DNA from: Sipunculus nudus
Taxonomy: Eukaryota > Annelida > Sipuncula > Golfingiida > Sipunculidae
Assembly (NCBI GenBank): GCA_026874595.1
Contig: CM049320.1
Coordinates: 27,321,214 to 27,385,213, forward strand
Direction: 5' to 3'
DNA length: 64,000 nucleotides
Shown: one piece after another, positions 50,973 through 63,926 of the stretch
Layout of the letters: every line of letters starts with the position of its first letter
How positions within the stretch are numbered: the stretch's first letter is position 1
Notes under the pieces: generated by a model
The model's input: the letters and a program-made list of their open reading frames with translations, nothing else
The model's database searches: none
Told to the model about the DNA's origin: nothing
Made by a program: the position numbers and the translations under genes

Positions 50973-52514
50973 TGAGATGTGGAATGTTTGCTCTTTTTTT
51001 ATTCTAAAAGTTAACAGAAAATATAGGTTTTCAGTGGGAAACAGTCTCAATAAGATATGATTAAATATTGTTTACATTTATTTTGTGGGACTGTCCTCTT
51101 GGTAAAAAATTCATACCCCGGTAGACCTGGTTTGTGATGATGTTTACATTGCGAATCGGAATGAGACGCCGGGGCATTCAGGTTTTCGATGATATTTGAC
51201 TGGATTCTATCGTTGGACGTATAAAGATTAGGTTGATGTGAGATGTATGAAAGATGAAAGATATATCAAATGTACGTTGCAAGGTACGCTCCCGAGGCAG
51301 CGGGAATCTTACGCTTCTACAAAAGCTACGGATGCTTATGGTATAGGAAGGAGGCCTATAGATAAAGCGCTGTGTAAAGAAAGTAGTTACAAGGAAACTG
51401 TTCCTGAATTAAAGAAACAGAAATATGCATACCTCGTAAGTAGCAGAAGCGGACCCAACGGAACTCCATGCAGAGGGTCCGTATCTCATTTTCAGCCACC
51501 GCAACCTTTTTTTTTCATCGTATCAGACATATATTCAGGCCTGAAACCCCCAACCCACTCCACTACCCAACCCACCCCACCCCACGTCTGTTTCTGAAAT
51601 TGGGATTTTGAATTAGGTTTTGTCATTAATCCTCCTGAACTCTCCATTTCTTAAAGCGAGAAAAATGTGTTTTTTTCCTCTTTTACTGACCACACACGTG
51701 GGTGAGAGCCTCGTTCAAATATAAGGCCCTACAGGCTCGAATCCCTCACTGAAAGCAAGCGTTATTCAAATCAACAATAGTCCTTTATAGTGTTTGAGGT
51801 TGAGTGACCACGAAGGCAGTTCGGCTGTGCTATGTCTAACCTCCGAGTCAGTAAAAACGGAAAATCACTTAAAATTATATGTACATTAAAAAATATCTAT
51901 TCTCATATCGCCTATGTCACTGCGGAGATAATGACATTTAAAATGATGTATGGCACAGTATTGTACACAGTATGTACACAGCGCGGTTTTAGAGAACATT
52001 GCGAACAGACGTGAACTGAATTCCTTTTAAAAGTTTTAGATGTTTTTCGTTACAACTATATCATCACAATGATATAAAGGTTTACTTATTTGAGTCGCCA
52101 CCAGAAGTCGCTCAAGTGCGCCAGATATATATATATATATATGCAGTGATACTCAACAAAATCGCACACACCGGGTACTTTGTCCAAAGATTTTTGGTCA
52201 TATAACGTTAATTTTTTCTATGTATGTAATTGATGTCGTCTTTATTATTCTTTGTTTGTATGCTCTATACATTTAATTGTGCATCCGTTATTTTAGATAA
52301 AAAACAACGAACAAAAAGCTATTTATTAACATTGAATTTTATTCATTTTATGTAATGACAATTCACAATGAAACATCGGTATTGACAAGCAATCTCCTTA
52401 GTATTAACAAAATACATAATTGAAACATGAACGCTGTGCAATTATGACGAAGATCTAGACCATGCATTGAAATATTCCTTGTTCTTAATTGTTATTCATG
52501 AAAGTGTATTCGCA

Positions 52515-52570
<56 letters not shown>

Positions 52571-55389
52571 GAGCCGAGAGAGATAAAATGTTTGGTTTAG
52601 TCTACGTATATATTTAATATCCTTACTGGGGCGAATTCTTTACCAAGCTGTTTACATAGGATCGGAGACATTTCCCTTGTTTATCATAACCTCATTAATT
52701 TGTTTATATAAATTATGGTTACGTCTAACATTTTCATTCCAATGTTATAGGTAACCTTTATATGGTCAATAAAAATATAAATCCTATTTACTTGAAGAGT
52801 TTGTATTTTTTCAATTATGGACTGATATTTCATTTTTCTCATTAATTATATTCATTTTATAACTGACTCGCGTGTCATTCGACTGTTGCCAGGTAATCCC
52901 TCTCTGGTAAAGCCTATTATGTATCCGTTCCGATGGTTTAGAAGTGTTAGGAACGATACCAAGTGTGCCCTAAGGGTTATTTTTTTTGTATATTTCTATA
53001 CACGCTCAGATATTTTACTTCATTCTGTAAAGGGGATATATGACAGAAACCTCGCAAGTGCTTTCACTATACAGTGGATGTAGTTGCAACGCCTTCTGTC
53101 ATACTGCCATTACGGTAAACTGGTGCAAAATATTTTAGGGTAACCTTCTAGTGGTAAATACTTATTGCATTTTAAATCCAAAATTGAATGTAAAGTATTA
53201 TTCAAGATTTGTATCCCTCATGTATAAAGCGTTTCATACTAAATGCATCAGGGTGTAGTGCATTATCTCGGAGATATGACTTACGTACTATAGTTTTGAA
53301 AAATACTCAGGCCTGTTTTTTTTATGGTTAATTTTAAAACCAGAGAAAATAGAATTTACAAATCAATGTGATAGGTACAGTATGCATATAAGGAAAAGTA
53401 GAGTTTGGCTTGACCGTTCTTTAAATTTAAAATCTGGTACGATATTAAGAAATTTAAAGAACGGGCATAATTGCAGCAGAAGTAATGTCAGCTGTGATAA
53501 GGAAATTTACTGCGATGGAATGGATTGAAAATAGCTTAATGTGCTGATAATTCTACAAATTTTGTTTCTAGTATACAATTAGTAAAAGCACTTCTACCAC
53601 TTTCGTTTCCTTCAGAGAGCCCCCGGTGGAAAGACTGAGAAGGACAAAACAGAGGTTTTGTGGATAGGTAGCAAAACTGTAATTCTTTTATCAGACGCCA
53701 GTCTTTAAATAGTCGCCTGCCTGATTTAGTGACCTGATAAGAATGAATAAAATTAACCCCTGTTTTAAATTGCCGTCAGTCTTTTCTGGCGTGGTACCAG
53801 AGTAAGTTCCATGGTCGCGGGAAGATGTCTCTGCCTAGCTTTTTGTCTGTCACTTTAACGTGTGCATTTGCGAGTCTCATTTATCTATAACCACCCATGA
53901 TTTTCATGTTGTTCTTAAAAATTGCGTTTCAACTTTGCTGCTATATTTAAAATCATATACTCATCTTAAATATTTCTCATGTCTGATGATTTGTTTATAA
54001 GAAAGGGCAGCAACATTCCCGACTCGTCTTCTGCGATATACCATATAACTTTTCCCAACATACGCGGCAAAAATACAGTTTCAATATTGGGAAAGCTATC
54101 CCTCAGACAGACGCTAACACGGCAAATAAGCCACATCACGATTCTTGACCTCATTTTAAAGCTAGATTTATAGCGCCTCTAATCTCAAAATATGTCTCTG
54201 TGATTATCAGAAACAGTATATATTAACCTGCTGTGTACAACTAACATATTTTGGTATAATATTTCCGCAAAGGACGCCACATGTTGGAATCGGCGAGGTG
54301 GAATATGCTTGGCACTTCAGTGTCGAGCTGAATAAGTAGCAAATAGTAATGTGTGAACAAAATATGAATTAGATGATGTGTCGTTAAATGTATCAATCCT
54401 TGTGTTCCTATCGACGCAAAATTGCTAGCTGTACGTCCAGGTGCACCGTTCAATTTGCGAACTTAAGGGAATTATGTTAGTCTTGGTACACCGTGTACAG
54501 TGAACGGATGATACGATAACCCAAGTTTCGACGGGCGGATTGTGGGTGTTTTATATGGATTCTGTATTTTTATTTAACATCGGTCTTAAAAATCCGAGCC
54601 AAAGCAGAATTTGAAAAATTAAAACCCGGGCGTCAGATCAAGAATATATGGTATTGGGGTTTTACATGGCAAACGGTGATATAAAAAAAGATAATTGAGA
54701 TTAATAATTTGAAAAAACTTCGAAATATTTTAAATTTGTTGTCACACAGAAACTTCAGAAATTCTCCATATACAGGTAAAAGAATTGTTTACTCAATAGC
54801 AAGCTGGACTGAAAATCTTATGCCAGTAGCTTTGGTTTGCGTGACATTACGTAGAAAAAAAACACTACATGCCATATGCACAGGATGACAGTTTTTTATT
54901 TGGCCATATATATTCCAAAACCGTTTACACAGACATAACAATCGCTTCTATCTGTCGGTAGAATATGTTTTTCAAGTACATCCGATATTATAATCAGATT
55001 CAAAGAATGAAGAACCTAAGCAGGCCTTTCCCTAGTCACAAACAGTTACTAGACATTGTGATAAACTTTATCGACTCGCTAGGAAATTAATATACAGTGC
55101 ATGCGACACCTTTTATCTATGTAAGACTGGCTTGAACCATTTAAAAGTTATTTACGCTAGTGGTATATGTATTTACAAATATTCACAATTCTTCGGCTTG
55201 CTATATACACAAATAATTTTGGTTTTCAGTCGCAAAAGAGGTATAGCTTGATCGAATAGCCACCACAGGGTGTTCACTCTACATTTAGTTTTCGATTCAC
55301 AGATACATTTATCACTGATAAAACTGATGATGAAAAATATTAAGAGTAACCTGGCTATTTATAATAGAAAAGTTGCCTTTCGTATTAGA
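49959..55389. other. Intergenic region between the lectin/EGF and receptor genes
   Basis: (TA)n runs at about 50922-50971, 52126-52143 and 52516-52566. A possible L1-type LINE scrap occurs near 53630-53700. Otherwise no gene with recognisable domains is visible. The 119-codon frame at 51238-51597 has low-complexity Pro/Thr ends and no identifiable family. Confidence 0.5.
53600..53705 (+). pseudogene. Possible scrap of a LINE reverse transcriptase
   Basis: A short plus-strand frame reads KTEVLWIGSK, a phrase typical of the region just after the RT palm in L1-type LINEs. Neighbouring frames are too decayed to follow, so this is only a hint. Confidence 0.3.
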
Positions 55390-58300
55390 CTACCGGCAAC
55401 ATCTACAGCAAAAAAGTTCAAGGAGATCTTTTCTAAACGGCCGGTTTGTCGATACAAGGAGGAAAAAAGGCATGATATTGTAGATAATGTATAAAACGCC
55501 GGATATGTTCCAAAGTATATCGATTCTTAGGCCTGTTATAATTTCTATATATACAACAGTGTTCATAGGCAGCTTACATATTAAAAAGCCGATCCCCACT
55601 GACATAGCAACAGCTTTGAACCGATTTATAGTTTTCTTCCAGTGATCATACACATTTTGTCCCAGTTGAGAAGCATTATACTTAGCATAAATCATCCTAT
55701 TCAGCGTTACTCCACCAGACGCCAGCAAAACCACCATTACCAGAACTTCATAAATTGATTGCAGTACGGTACCGACTTGCACGGTTTCCGGCACACATGT
55801 TATGGGGTCATATTCTAGTAGATAGAATACACAGCAGCAAATGAGAATATTAATGCAAACTATTGTCAAAGCTGAAAGGTTTACACGTTTATGCGACCAA
55901 TAAATCGATGCTTTGAAAGGCAGGGACATGACGCCAGCTTGCATCACATTAATGGCGGCAACAATACAGCCGGACGTGACGTTTGAGAGAAATACCAAAG
56001 TGGCAGATAGTTTACACAGCGAATCACTGACAACTGGCACTAAGATAGACATTATGTTTGCCAAAACGTGACAAAGTGACAAGATAAGAAAGTATCCGGA
56101 AACAGACATTGTCCGCATATTATTTCTCTGGGTCAGGATTGCAGAAAGAGTACTCAACATAATACCAATGACAGAAGAAACCAAAATGGCGTGCACAACG
56201 AGTGGATTTGGTTCAAAGTCGTCAGATACTTTAATTCCAGAATTAGTGGTGAAGAATTCCTTGGTTATAACTGTTACTACGCTCGACCTGTCTGTGTACA
56301 GCTGGGTTTGTCTCCCCTCGTTTGTCAAAACTGGACCAGCGGTGCTGACTAATACCTCTGCCAGCAACCAGGGCCATCTGTTGTTGTTGTGGGTGGTAGA
56401 AGTAGATATTTCCATTTCATTTGAATGGGATACGTTCTGTTCTCCAGAGTAAGAACGAGGCCTGAAAGATAAAAAACAAACATTCATTATGCCAGTTCAT
56501 CAAAGTTAGAAAGAAAACAAATTTAAAAGTTAGGGAAAATCCTTAGGTAAGAGGGAACGCGAGCCCCTCTCCCCCTCGAATGATTTTTAACCAGATGCTT
56601 CAACATAATCCTTTCTTTTATTAAATGTTAACGGTACACCTCTTGGCAAAGGATTCAAGTTCCTTGGAACTAAGACCACAACTTCTTCAAATGATTTAAT
56701 TTAGAGTATTCTTTCCGTCGCTTACTTAAGCTGAGTTTATATTTATTTCTTCAAGAAGCAGCGGTAAAGTAAATTTTTCTACGAGTTCTCTTAAACAAAT
56801 GTGATCTGATCATCATTCTTATCTTACTATTGTCCACAGCTGCAGTTTTGTACAGACAAAAAAAAGTTCAGTCTCCTCTTTGCTTGACAGCACGTCTTCT
56901 TGGAAGTCATATTTCAGTTAATGACAATTAAATTCGTTAGAAGAACTGTTAGAATCAATCTAAGCAAAGCATATGGTTATTCTCAAAACTGTATTTGGCG
57001 ACTTTTTTCGTCATATGAACAATATATTCCCAATATTGTTATGTGTTCAGGAACGAGTGTTTAGTGGTTTTTTTTCTTTTTCATTAATAGAAACATAGCT
57101 TCCTTTTTTTTCCTAAATTCGTTGTTAACCTAGATTACTTTTAAAACATTTTGACTTCTTTTCATAAGTATCTTGCTGAATCAAGATTTGTAAGAAGGTT
57201 GACTTATCATCTGCAAAGGAAGACATTTAATTTTTTGTTCCAAATGTTACTCCTCTAATATTATAATTTTTCTAATTTGAATTACCAAACTTTCAGTACA
57301 AAGAATGGTTAAATATGAAGACAATGTGTAAACCTGCCTCACACCTCTACAAATCGGAAAGTACTGAGATGCGAGATTATTTATTGTACAATTTATTATG
57401 TTATTAAAAAATCAAACCAATTAATGACAATCCAAGTTAAAAGATCTCAAAACATTAATTCCAAGTAGTCGAACACTTTTTTTTTTATCAAAATCCAGTG
57501 CTTTAATCTAGCCTTCCTTCGGGGACTTCTTACATTCTGTTAATATATCGTCCGTTGACATATCCATCATGATTTGAATGAACTGATTTTGGAATATCCT
57601 TTTGTAGCCAGGAGAGAGTGTGTTAAACCCTATTAATAGATGTCATTTAACAATTAAATCTCTCTCTATTTTTTTAGATTTGAACAATCTTAAGTTTAGA
57701 ATTTAATTTAAAAACTGCCTCCTTTTTTTAGAGAAATTGACATTTTGCCAACTTTACGGAAACAACTAAGACTATCAACTAGACATTAAAAAATTCGGCC
57801 AGAGCTTTTTATAAAATTAAGAAGAATTCCATCACTGCCTGGATCTTTGTATGCTTTAAAACATTAAAGCTTTTGTGTTATGCCTTTATAAATAATTTGC
57901 CTGCAAAAATACTTTGATCTCAAGTATGAAGAGTAATATTATATCTAATATTTAAAATACTTAATTTGTATTACATTCAGGAATGATAGAGGAAAACAAA
58001 GTTTTTTTTTTAACTAACAGTGTGTTATTATCCTCAACCTTACCATCCTTTGGAATTAATTCCCCACCATTTTATTCTTTGAGTTTCTCTTTACCAGGTT
58101 AAAAAAATATAGTTTGATCTAAGAATAGAATCTTCTACTTTCCAGATTTCTATACATTCTAATTCTTGTTTTAATATATGAACATTATTTTCAATCGAAC
58201 AATTTTTTTCATTATTTGTAAATCAAATTTTTAAAAAATATTTCCCTCTAATAACATCCCTCCCTTTCCTTCCGTTCCTCTTTCTTATTATTTTGTATTT

Positions 58301-60257
58301 AATATATCCCCATACTTTTCTTAGGTCGTAAGGTTCTCGTATTTTTCAAGCCGGATGTCGTTTTGATTTTATATCAAATTAATATATACTTCATCATTCA
58401 TGAAAGTCGCATCAAGCTTCCGCAAACCATTTCCATTTTTAGTTTGCTTAACATTTCAAATTTTAATAAAAAACGGGGTTGTAATATCTGTGATAAGAAT
58501 ATCCAGTGTTTACTGCTGAAATGATATCAAATAGATGTCTTGAGGTAAACATATAATCGTGACATCTGATGATGTTTGGGATTTTTTTACGTCGCCATGT
58601 AACTTGTTTCAAGCAAGGATGTTTTATCCTTCAAACATCACAAAACCGACATATTTTCCCATAATTTGATAAAGACTAATAACACCGCTCTTCCTGTCCC
58701 TACACAATCATTATTTCCTATCTAGCTCATCACATTAAATACAGTTCATGTCTCCGTGATGATGACAATAGCATCTGCTTTAAACTAAGCATCTCTTACT
58801 TTTTCTCTAAAATCTGTATATCAATTTCGATATCTAGCAGAACTGTGAGCCTTTACCTTAACTAGAACATAATCAACACCATGAAGTTCAACTGCTATAA
58901 TAATCACTCTACCCTGAACATCCTGTTTCCATTTAAAGTCTAAAGTGTTTTTCAGCAGAATAGCAAACATGTCTCTAACAAATGTGGCCTCTCCATTCAT
59001 TTCCATTAATTTCTCGTTGAACCATAAGTCTCCTGTATAAATATCATTTCTGCTTTTATTGCCTGTGCAACTATCTAAAATTTGTTCTCTTTTCTTAAAA
59101 AGATTGAGTGAGCTAAAATGTTCATTAAAATATAGAATTTCGGTGTTTTCTAGATTTATATAATGACCGGACAAAATTCGCATTCACAGTTTGTCCATGA
59201 ACTGTTCTAATGACTAAAGATGCAGATTTCACTAGTTCAGCAGCATTGCTTATGTCTATTTGAAATGGACAAAAATCCGGAAGTTCAACAAATGTTAACA
59301 TTGATGGTGTCCTTTGTTTCTCTAAATAAAAAAAAAACAAAGAACAGGTGGTTTACCATGGTTTCCCCTCCACAGCTTACAATGCAACAGCACTTCAAAA
59401 TTTGTAAATTTGTCCATATTGTTCTGACAATATTGAGTACATTACTACTTCGAAACTGAAAATGCCAGTTTCAGTGGTGGCATAACACACTTTTAATACG
59501 AGTTTAACATAGGTACAGATAATATAACACACGGTGCGAATCATGTTTGAGTTAAACATGGCATACGACTCAGTTGTGTTTTAGTTTACACACAATTTCA
59601 CCAATTTCCTGTATCTCCTTTTCCATCCATTACACACGAAGAAAGCTACCTCTGGGTGTCTATGCAAATGACTATTTGTGATTATAAATTTGACTGAATA
59701 CAAAGATTTATTATAATTTATAAACAGCTAAAAAGAGACGGATCGAGTCAGTGATATAAATATTTTTTTTTTTAATGCTCACGGTGTCTCCAACTTGTAT
59801 AATATTGAGTAAGCTTAAAAGACGTTAAAGCAAAATCAGCAGATATATTTATCACTATGATACTTAGTAATAGAGAGTAGAACTTTAAAACATTTAGAAT
59901 TATTTGTATCAGTTATAATCTATTTAGATGCGGATATGAATTATAATTTTAACTGAAATGTAATTGTAACCTGACATAAACATATATTTCTGAAAAATAA
60001 AGATAATCAAAATTGCAACGCCACGGCACAAGGCAAGTTTTTAAGAAATTAAAAATGTATTTTTTTTTGGTTCCTTGCTGGCCATTGTTCAATGAAATTT
60101 ATTACCTGACAATTTTTACATAAAGAAAATTTAGGATCTTGAGAAAACTTATAGAGCAAAATCCATGCTATCAAAATAAAAACAAAATAAAACTAATTTT
60201 TGATAAGCTAAACTATACTTACGCATCGCTGGTGGAACTTAAAAGCGACTCTGTCAT
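55390..60257 (-). CDS. Divergent seven-transmembrane (class A-like) receptor, two exons
   Basis: Exon 1 is 60223-60257 (ATG at 60257, preceded in frame by TAA, ending at a GTAAGT donor). Exon 2 is 55390-56461 (after a pyrimidine-rich TTTCAG acceptor). They join in phase to 1107 nt, 368 residues. An in-intron ATG at 56487 and the Met codon at 56415 are alternative starts. The extracellular N-terminus (about 95 residues) is Ser/Thr-rich with N-glycosylation-type sites. Seven hydrophobic segments then follow from about residue 98 to 350. TM6 ends FLICKLPMN, a variant of CWxP. TM7 has YNIMPFFL in place of NPxxY, then an amphipathic RPFRKDLLELF and a CCRCC tail suited to palmitoylation. The DRY motif after TM3 is not recognisable. 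It should be a plasma-membrane receptor of unknown ligand. The large second exon carrying all seven helices is usual for invertebrate rhodopsin-like receptors. Confidence 0.7.
56850..59190 (-). pseudogene. Decayed L1-type LINE in the receptor intron
   Basis: Read on the minus strand from about 59190 downward, fragments line up with L1-type ORF2: an endonuclease part at 58821-59183 (FKKREQILD, then QGRVIIIAVELHGVDYVLV), WRRKKIPN near 58595 resembling the end of the endonuclease, then reverse transcriptase pieces ending at FADD (57207-57218), the motif C aspartates. Stops and shifts are frequent. It lies in the same orientation as the host gene and within its intron (56462-60222). Confidence 0.55.
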
Positions 60258-60789
60258 TTTTATCAGGTGGAGATTTCGATTCAACACTCAGGGATGAGGG
60301 ATATAGGTCTTCTCTCGGCTTCTTTCCCGCTCCCTCTTGTCGAATCTTGTTCAATGATGGGGCAGGTTCTTCCTGGCTTGGTGTGTCGTATGTTAATATA
60401 TATATAAATATATTGATCCGAGGGGCGGGGAGAGATTCTAGCGGCGATTTGATTTGTTCAGCTTGAAATAGAGCACTGAATTTGTTTTCAGGAAGATGTG
60501 GCATAACCTTTGTCATTACCATACGGTACATAAACATTACCATGTTATGATCTGGTTATGATATGCTCTTCGTACTGGTTACACCCTGTTTCATACGTTC
60601 TCACATATGGATCGACATATATACCCAGACCTTTCTCTTCAAGTATATTTGCATTTTTTCTCCTGAACAAGACAAATATATCGGTAAAATTAAAAAAAAT
60701 ATGTATATCACGCTGATACCATTGAATGTGCATATAAAATTGGCTGTATTTTTTTCCGATCTATTCAAAGACAATGTTCACCCGATTCA

Positions 60790-62345
60790 AATCCTAACCG
60801 TTAGACCTAGACCTAGAACTTCTAACCGTACATCCAGGGATTTCCTTGGCAAATCTCCTTGGAAACCTGATATTAGGTCATGGTGACCTATATTTTGTGA
60901 CCCATGGGCCGAAAACATGATTTTGAGCACCCAGACAGTCAGACGGGGCACAAATTGTATCCGTTTAGCCTATAATTCTCTAACGCGACATTAAGAGAAG
61001 TCCCAGGCAAATGTCCTTGGAAACTTGAATTTAGGACACTGTGACATATTCTGCGACCTATAGGGAAAAGATTTCATTTAAGCAACCTGAAATTCAGATG
61101 GGACAAATCGTATCTGTTAGGCCTGGAATTTTCTAACACAATAACTTGGAAGTTTCTAGGCAAAATCACCTTGAACATTGAAATTAAGTCATGGTGACCT
61201 ATATTATGTGACCTACGGACCGAAATCATGATTTTGAGCACCCTGACAGTCAGATTTGGCACAAATTGTATCCAATAGGCCTAGAATCCTCCAACGTAAC
61301 AATTAGGGAGGACTAGGCAAATGTCCTTGGAAACCTAAAATTAGGTCACTGTGACCTATAATCTGTGACCTAAAGGAAAGGATGTCATATAAACACGCTG
61401 AATGTTTAAAGGGGAAAAGTGGTGTCTGTAGGGCCTAGAATCTTCTAGCTAACACAATATCCTTGGAGGTTCTAGACAGTCCTCTATGGAAACCTGAAAT
61501 TAGGTCATAGTGACCTACATTTTGTTACCTACAGGCCAAAAAAACATGATTTCGAACACCCAGAAGGTCAGACAGGGCAAAAATTGTATCTGTAAGACTT
61601 ATAATCTTCTTATTTAACATTCTGAGACGTTCTTCGCAAAATGTCCTTGGAAACCGGAAATTAGGTCACCATGACCAATATTTTGCGATCTATAGGAAAA
61701 GAACAGTCAGACGGGGCACAAATTGTATCCATTAGGCCTAGCATCTTGAAACATTAAATTCATTGAAGTCCCAGGCAAATGTCCTTGGAAACCTTAAATT
61801 AGGTCATGCTGACCTATATTTTGCAACTTAGGCGGGTAAAAAATGATTTTGAGCACCAAGACAGATAGTTCACAAATTGTATCCTTAAGCCCTAAAATCT
61901 TCCAACACAACATCCAGATAGATCTTGGCAAATCAAACTGGAAACCTGCATATGACAGGCCAAAAACATGACTTGAGTACCTTAACGACAGATGGGTACG
62001 AATTGTATGCATAAGGCCAAGGACCTGGGCAGTCTCCTTTGAAATTTAAAATTTGCCCATGGTGACCTATATTCTGTAAGCTACTGGTCAGAAGCATGAT
62101 TTTGAGCAGTCAGCAAGGCAAATATTGCATCTATTAGCCCTGGACTCTTCTAACATGAAATTAAGGGAAGTCCTTGACAATTCTCCTTAGAAACCTGAAA
62201 TTGGTTCACGGTGACCTATATTCTGCGAGCTATGGACCAAAAACATGATTTTGAGCACCGAGACAGACAGGGTACAAATTGTACCCATTTTTCTTGTAAA
62301 CCTGTTTTGTGAAATCCAGGGGGGTCCTTGGCAGGTCTCCTATGA
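60790..62345. repeat. About 155-bp minisatellite with ERE-like palindromes
   Basis: About eleven imperfect units, marked by TGTCCTTGGAAACCT and CACAAATTGTATCC. Most units carry an inverted repeat of AGGTCA with a 3-bp spacer: perfect AGGTCAnnnTGACCT at 60875-60889, 61343-61357, 61502-61516 and 61801-61815, with one or more mismatches at 61186-61200, 61663-61677, 62055-62068 and 62203-62217. The unit at 61343 reads GGTCACTGTGACC in its core, the same as the vertebrate vitellogenin estrogen response element on one strand. The array lies upstream of the receptor gene start at 60257. No frame is conserved across units. Confidence 0.85.
60875..61815. promoter_or_regulatory. Candidate cluster of nuclear-receptor (ERE-type) sites
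   Basis: Four perfect AGGTCA-nnn-TGACCT palindromes spaced at multiples of about 155 bp, 0.6-1.6 kb upstream of the receptor ATG. Estrogen-receptor-family dimers bind this arrangement. Function here is inferred only from the sequence and could be incidental to the repeat. Confidence 0.35.
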
Positions 62346-62349
62346 ATTC

Positions 62350-63179
62350 CGAAATTTTTATTTTATGTCAATTTTTCAACATAGAAACATTAGCCATAGG
62401 CTATTCTCACAGACAAAATATAACATCAATTTAAAGAAATGAGCACCAAGGCAAATTAAGCTGAGCGTCATGGCCCATGTGGCACTCGTTAAATATATAT
62501 ATTGACAAAGATCTATCATAAATATGACGTGGCAGCACACATCAATGTCAGATACGTCAAAGTATGTTACACAAAGACCAGCTGATACCTTACCCTACCT
62601 TCAGATGAAAAATAATGACCAATGTTATTTCATTATTATAGTGTAATTTCCAGTTTATTTTATTTTCTGTCTGTTTATGTAAACAATTTTTGTTAATTAT
62701 ATTTTTCTTGTATCATTGCTAAGCAATATTACCCACATTCAGAAAATATAGAACAGGAGTGAAAGAATTTTGGAACATCGTTAACTTTCAAATATCTCCA
62801 TAACTGCATGTTTTGCTTACGTCAGACTTCATTGGTACCCATCCATAAATTCCATCTGCATGATGACGTGTGTAATTTCATATACAGGATTCCAATAACG
62901 TATTGCCAGCACAGAGCACACTGCTTTTATGTATTACGACGAAAAAAAAATAACAATTTCCAGATGTGGATTATGTTGTTCTAAGCACAATAAAATGGAC
63001 GTTATATAAGCGCATCCCAAATGCGTTCCCTTCCTCAGGATAATTTCCTTGCATTTAACGGATTTAAAATTTCAAAGATTCCATCCAATAATTATTGGTG
63101 TTTTTTTTCTTCAGAAATCAACAGAATTTCATACTTCTTTTTAGAAACCAAAACTTTTGGATATAATTTGTTTTTTTCT

Positions 63180-63180
<1 letters not shown>
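62350..63180. other. Intergenic sequence right of the minisatellite
   Basis: AT-rich, with no gene, RNA or clear repeat recognised. Confidence 0.5.

Positions 63181-63184
<4 letters not shown>

Positions 63185-63255
<71 letters not shown>
63185..63255. repeat. (TA)n(GA)n microsatellite
   Basis: A TA run followed directly by a GA run. The same compound form appears at 63561-63676 and 63906-64000. Confidence 0.95.
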
Positions 63256-63257
<2 letters not shown>

Positions 63258-63280
63258 AAACAGGAACTACAGAAAAGCTA

Positions 63281-63445
63281 GTTGACTCCGTATGGGAATC
63301 GAACCAGTGACCTTTTGATTGCCGGTCCTTTGCACTACTACAAATTAACTTTCATCTCCAACCCGTCTGTATATTAGTACACCTTTATAGGAACCGACGA
63401 ACTGATGTTACAACAGTCCTACCTACTGCATTGTATACACAGCGA
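63281..63445 (-). mobile_element. tRNA-derived SINE, copy 2
   Basis: On the minus strand a B box (GGTTCGATTCCC) and the body CATCAGTTCGTCGGTTCC / GTGTACTAATATACAG match the SINE at 41793-41965. The A box is degraded, and the copy is more diverged. Confidence 0.6.
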
Positions 63446-63499
63446 CTTTGCATAAAGCAGGGCAACTGAAGGCCCTTCATGTTGAGCGGCATGTATTAT

Positions 63500-63584
63500 A
63501 CAGATAAGTGTATAAATAGCCATGCTAGCTCATTGGATAGAGAAAGAATATGAATACACAGAATATATATATATTATATATATA

Positions 63585-63675
<91 letters not shown>

Positions 63676-63926
63676 AGATAGAGATGGCTGGTAATAATTT
63701 TTTCATGTAAATATAGATCCTGATATTCGTAGCATATAATATAGCTTATACGTCACACTCAGTTTGACATTTCCGTCCTTGAATATAATATTTTAATTTG
63801 CAGTATGCATTTGTGGTTACCTAGTCCTGTACTTGATAATAGCACAGATAAGTGTATAAATAGCCATGCTAGCTCATTGGATAGAGAAATAATATGAATA
63901 CACAGAATATATATATATTATATATA

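Noticed and set aside
51238-51597. 119-codon plus-strand frame
   Set aside because: No recognisable domain, low-complexity C-terminus, does not begin at a clear ATG in good context. Kept only as part of the intergenic note.
51690-51770. Second tRNA-like B box (GGCTCGAATCCC)
   Set aside because: Only a B-box-like match; no A box at proper spacing.
60208-60543. 111-codon frame on the minus strand
   Set aside because: Its frame does not join in phase to the receptor exon, whereas the overlapping short frame from ATG 60257 does. It is probably 5' UTR plus chance.
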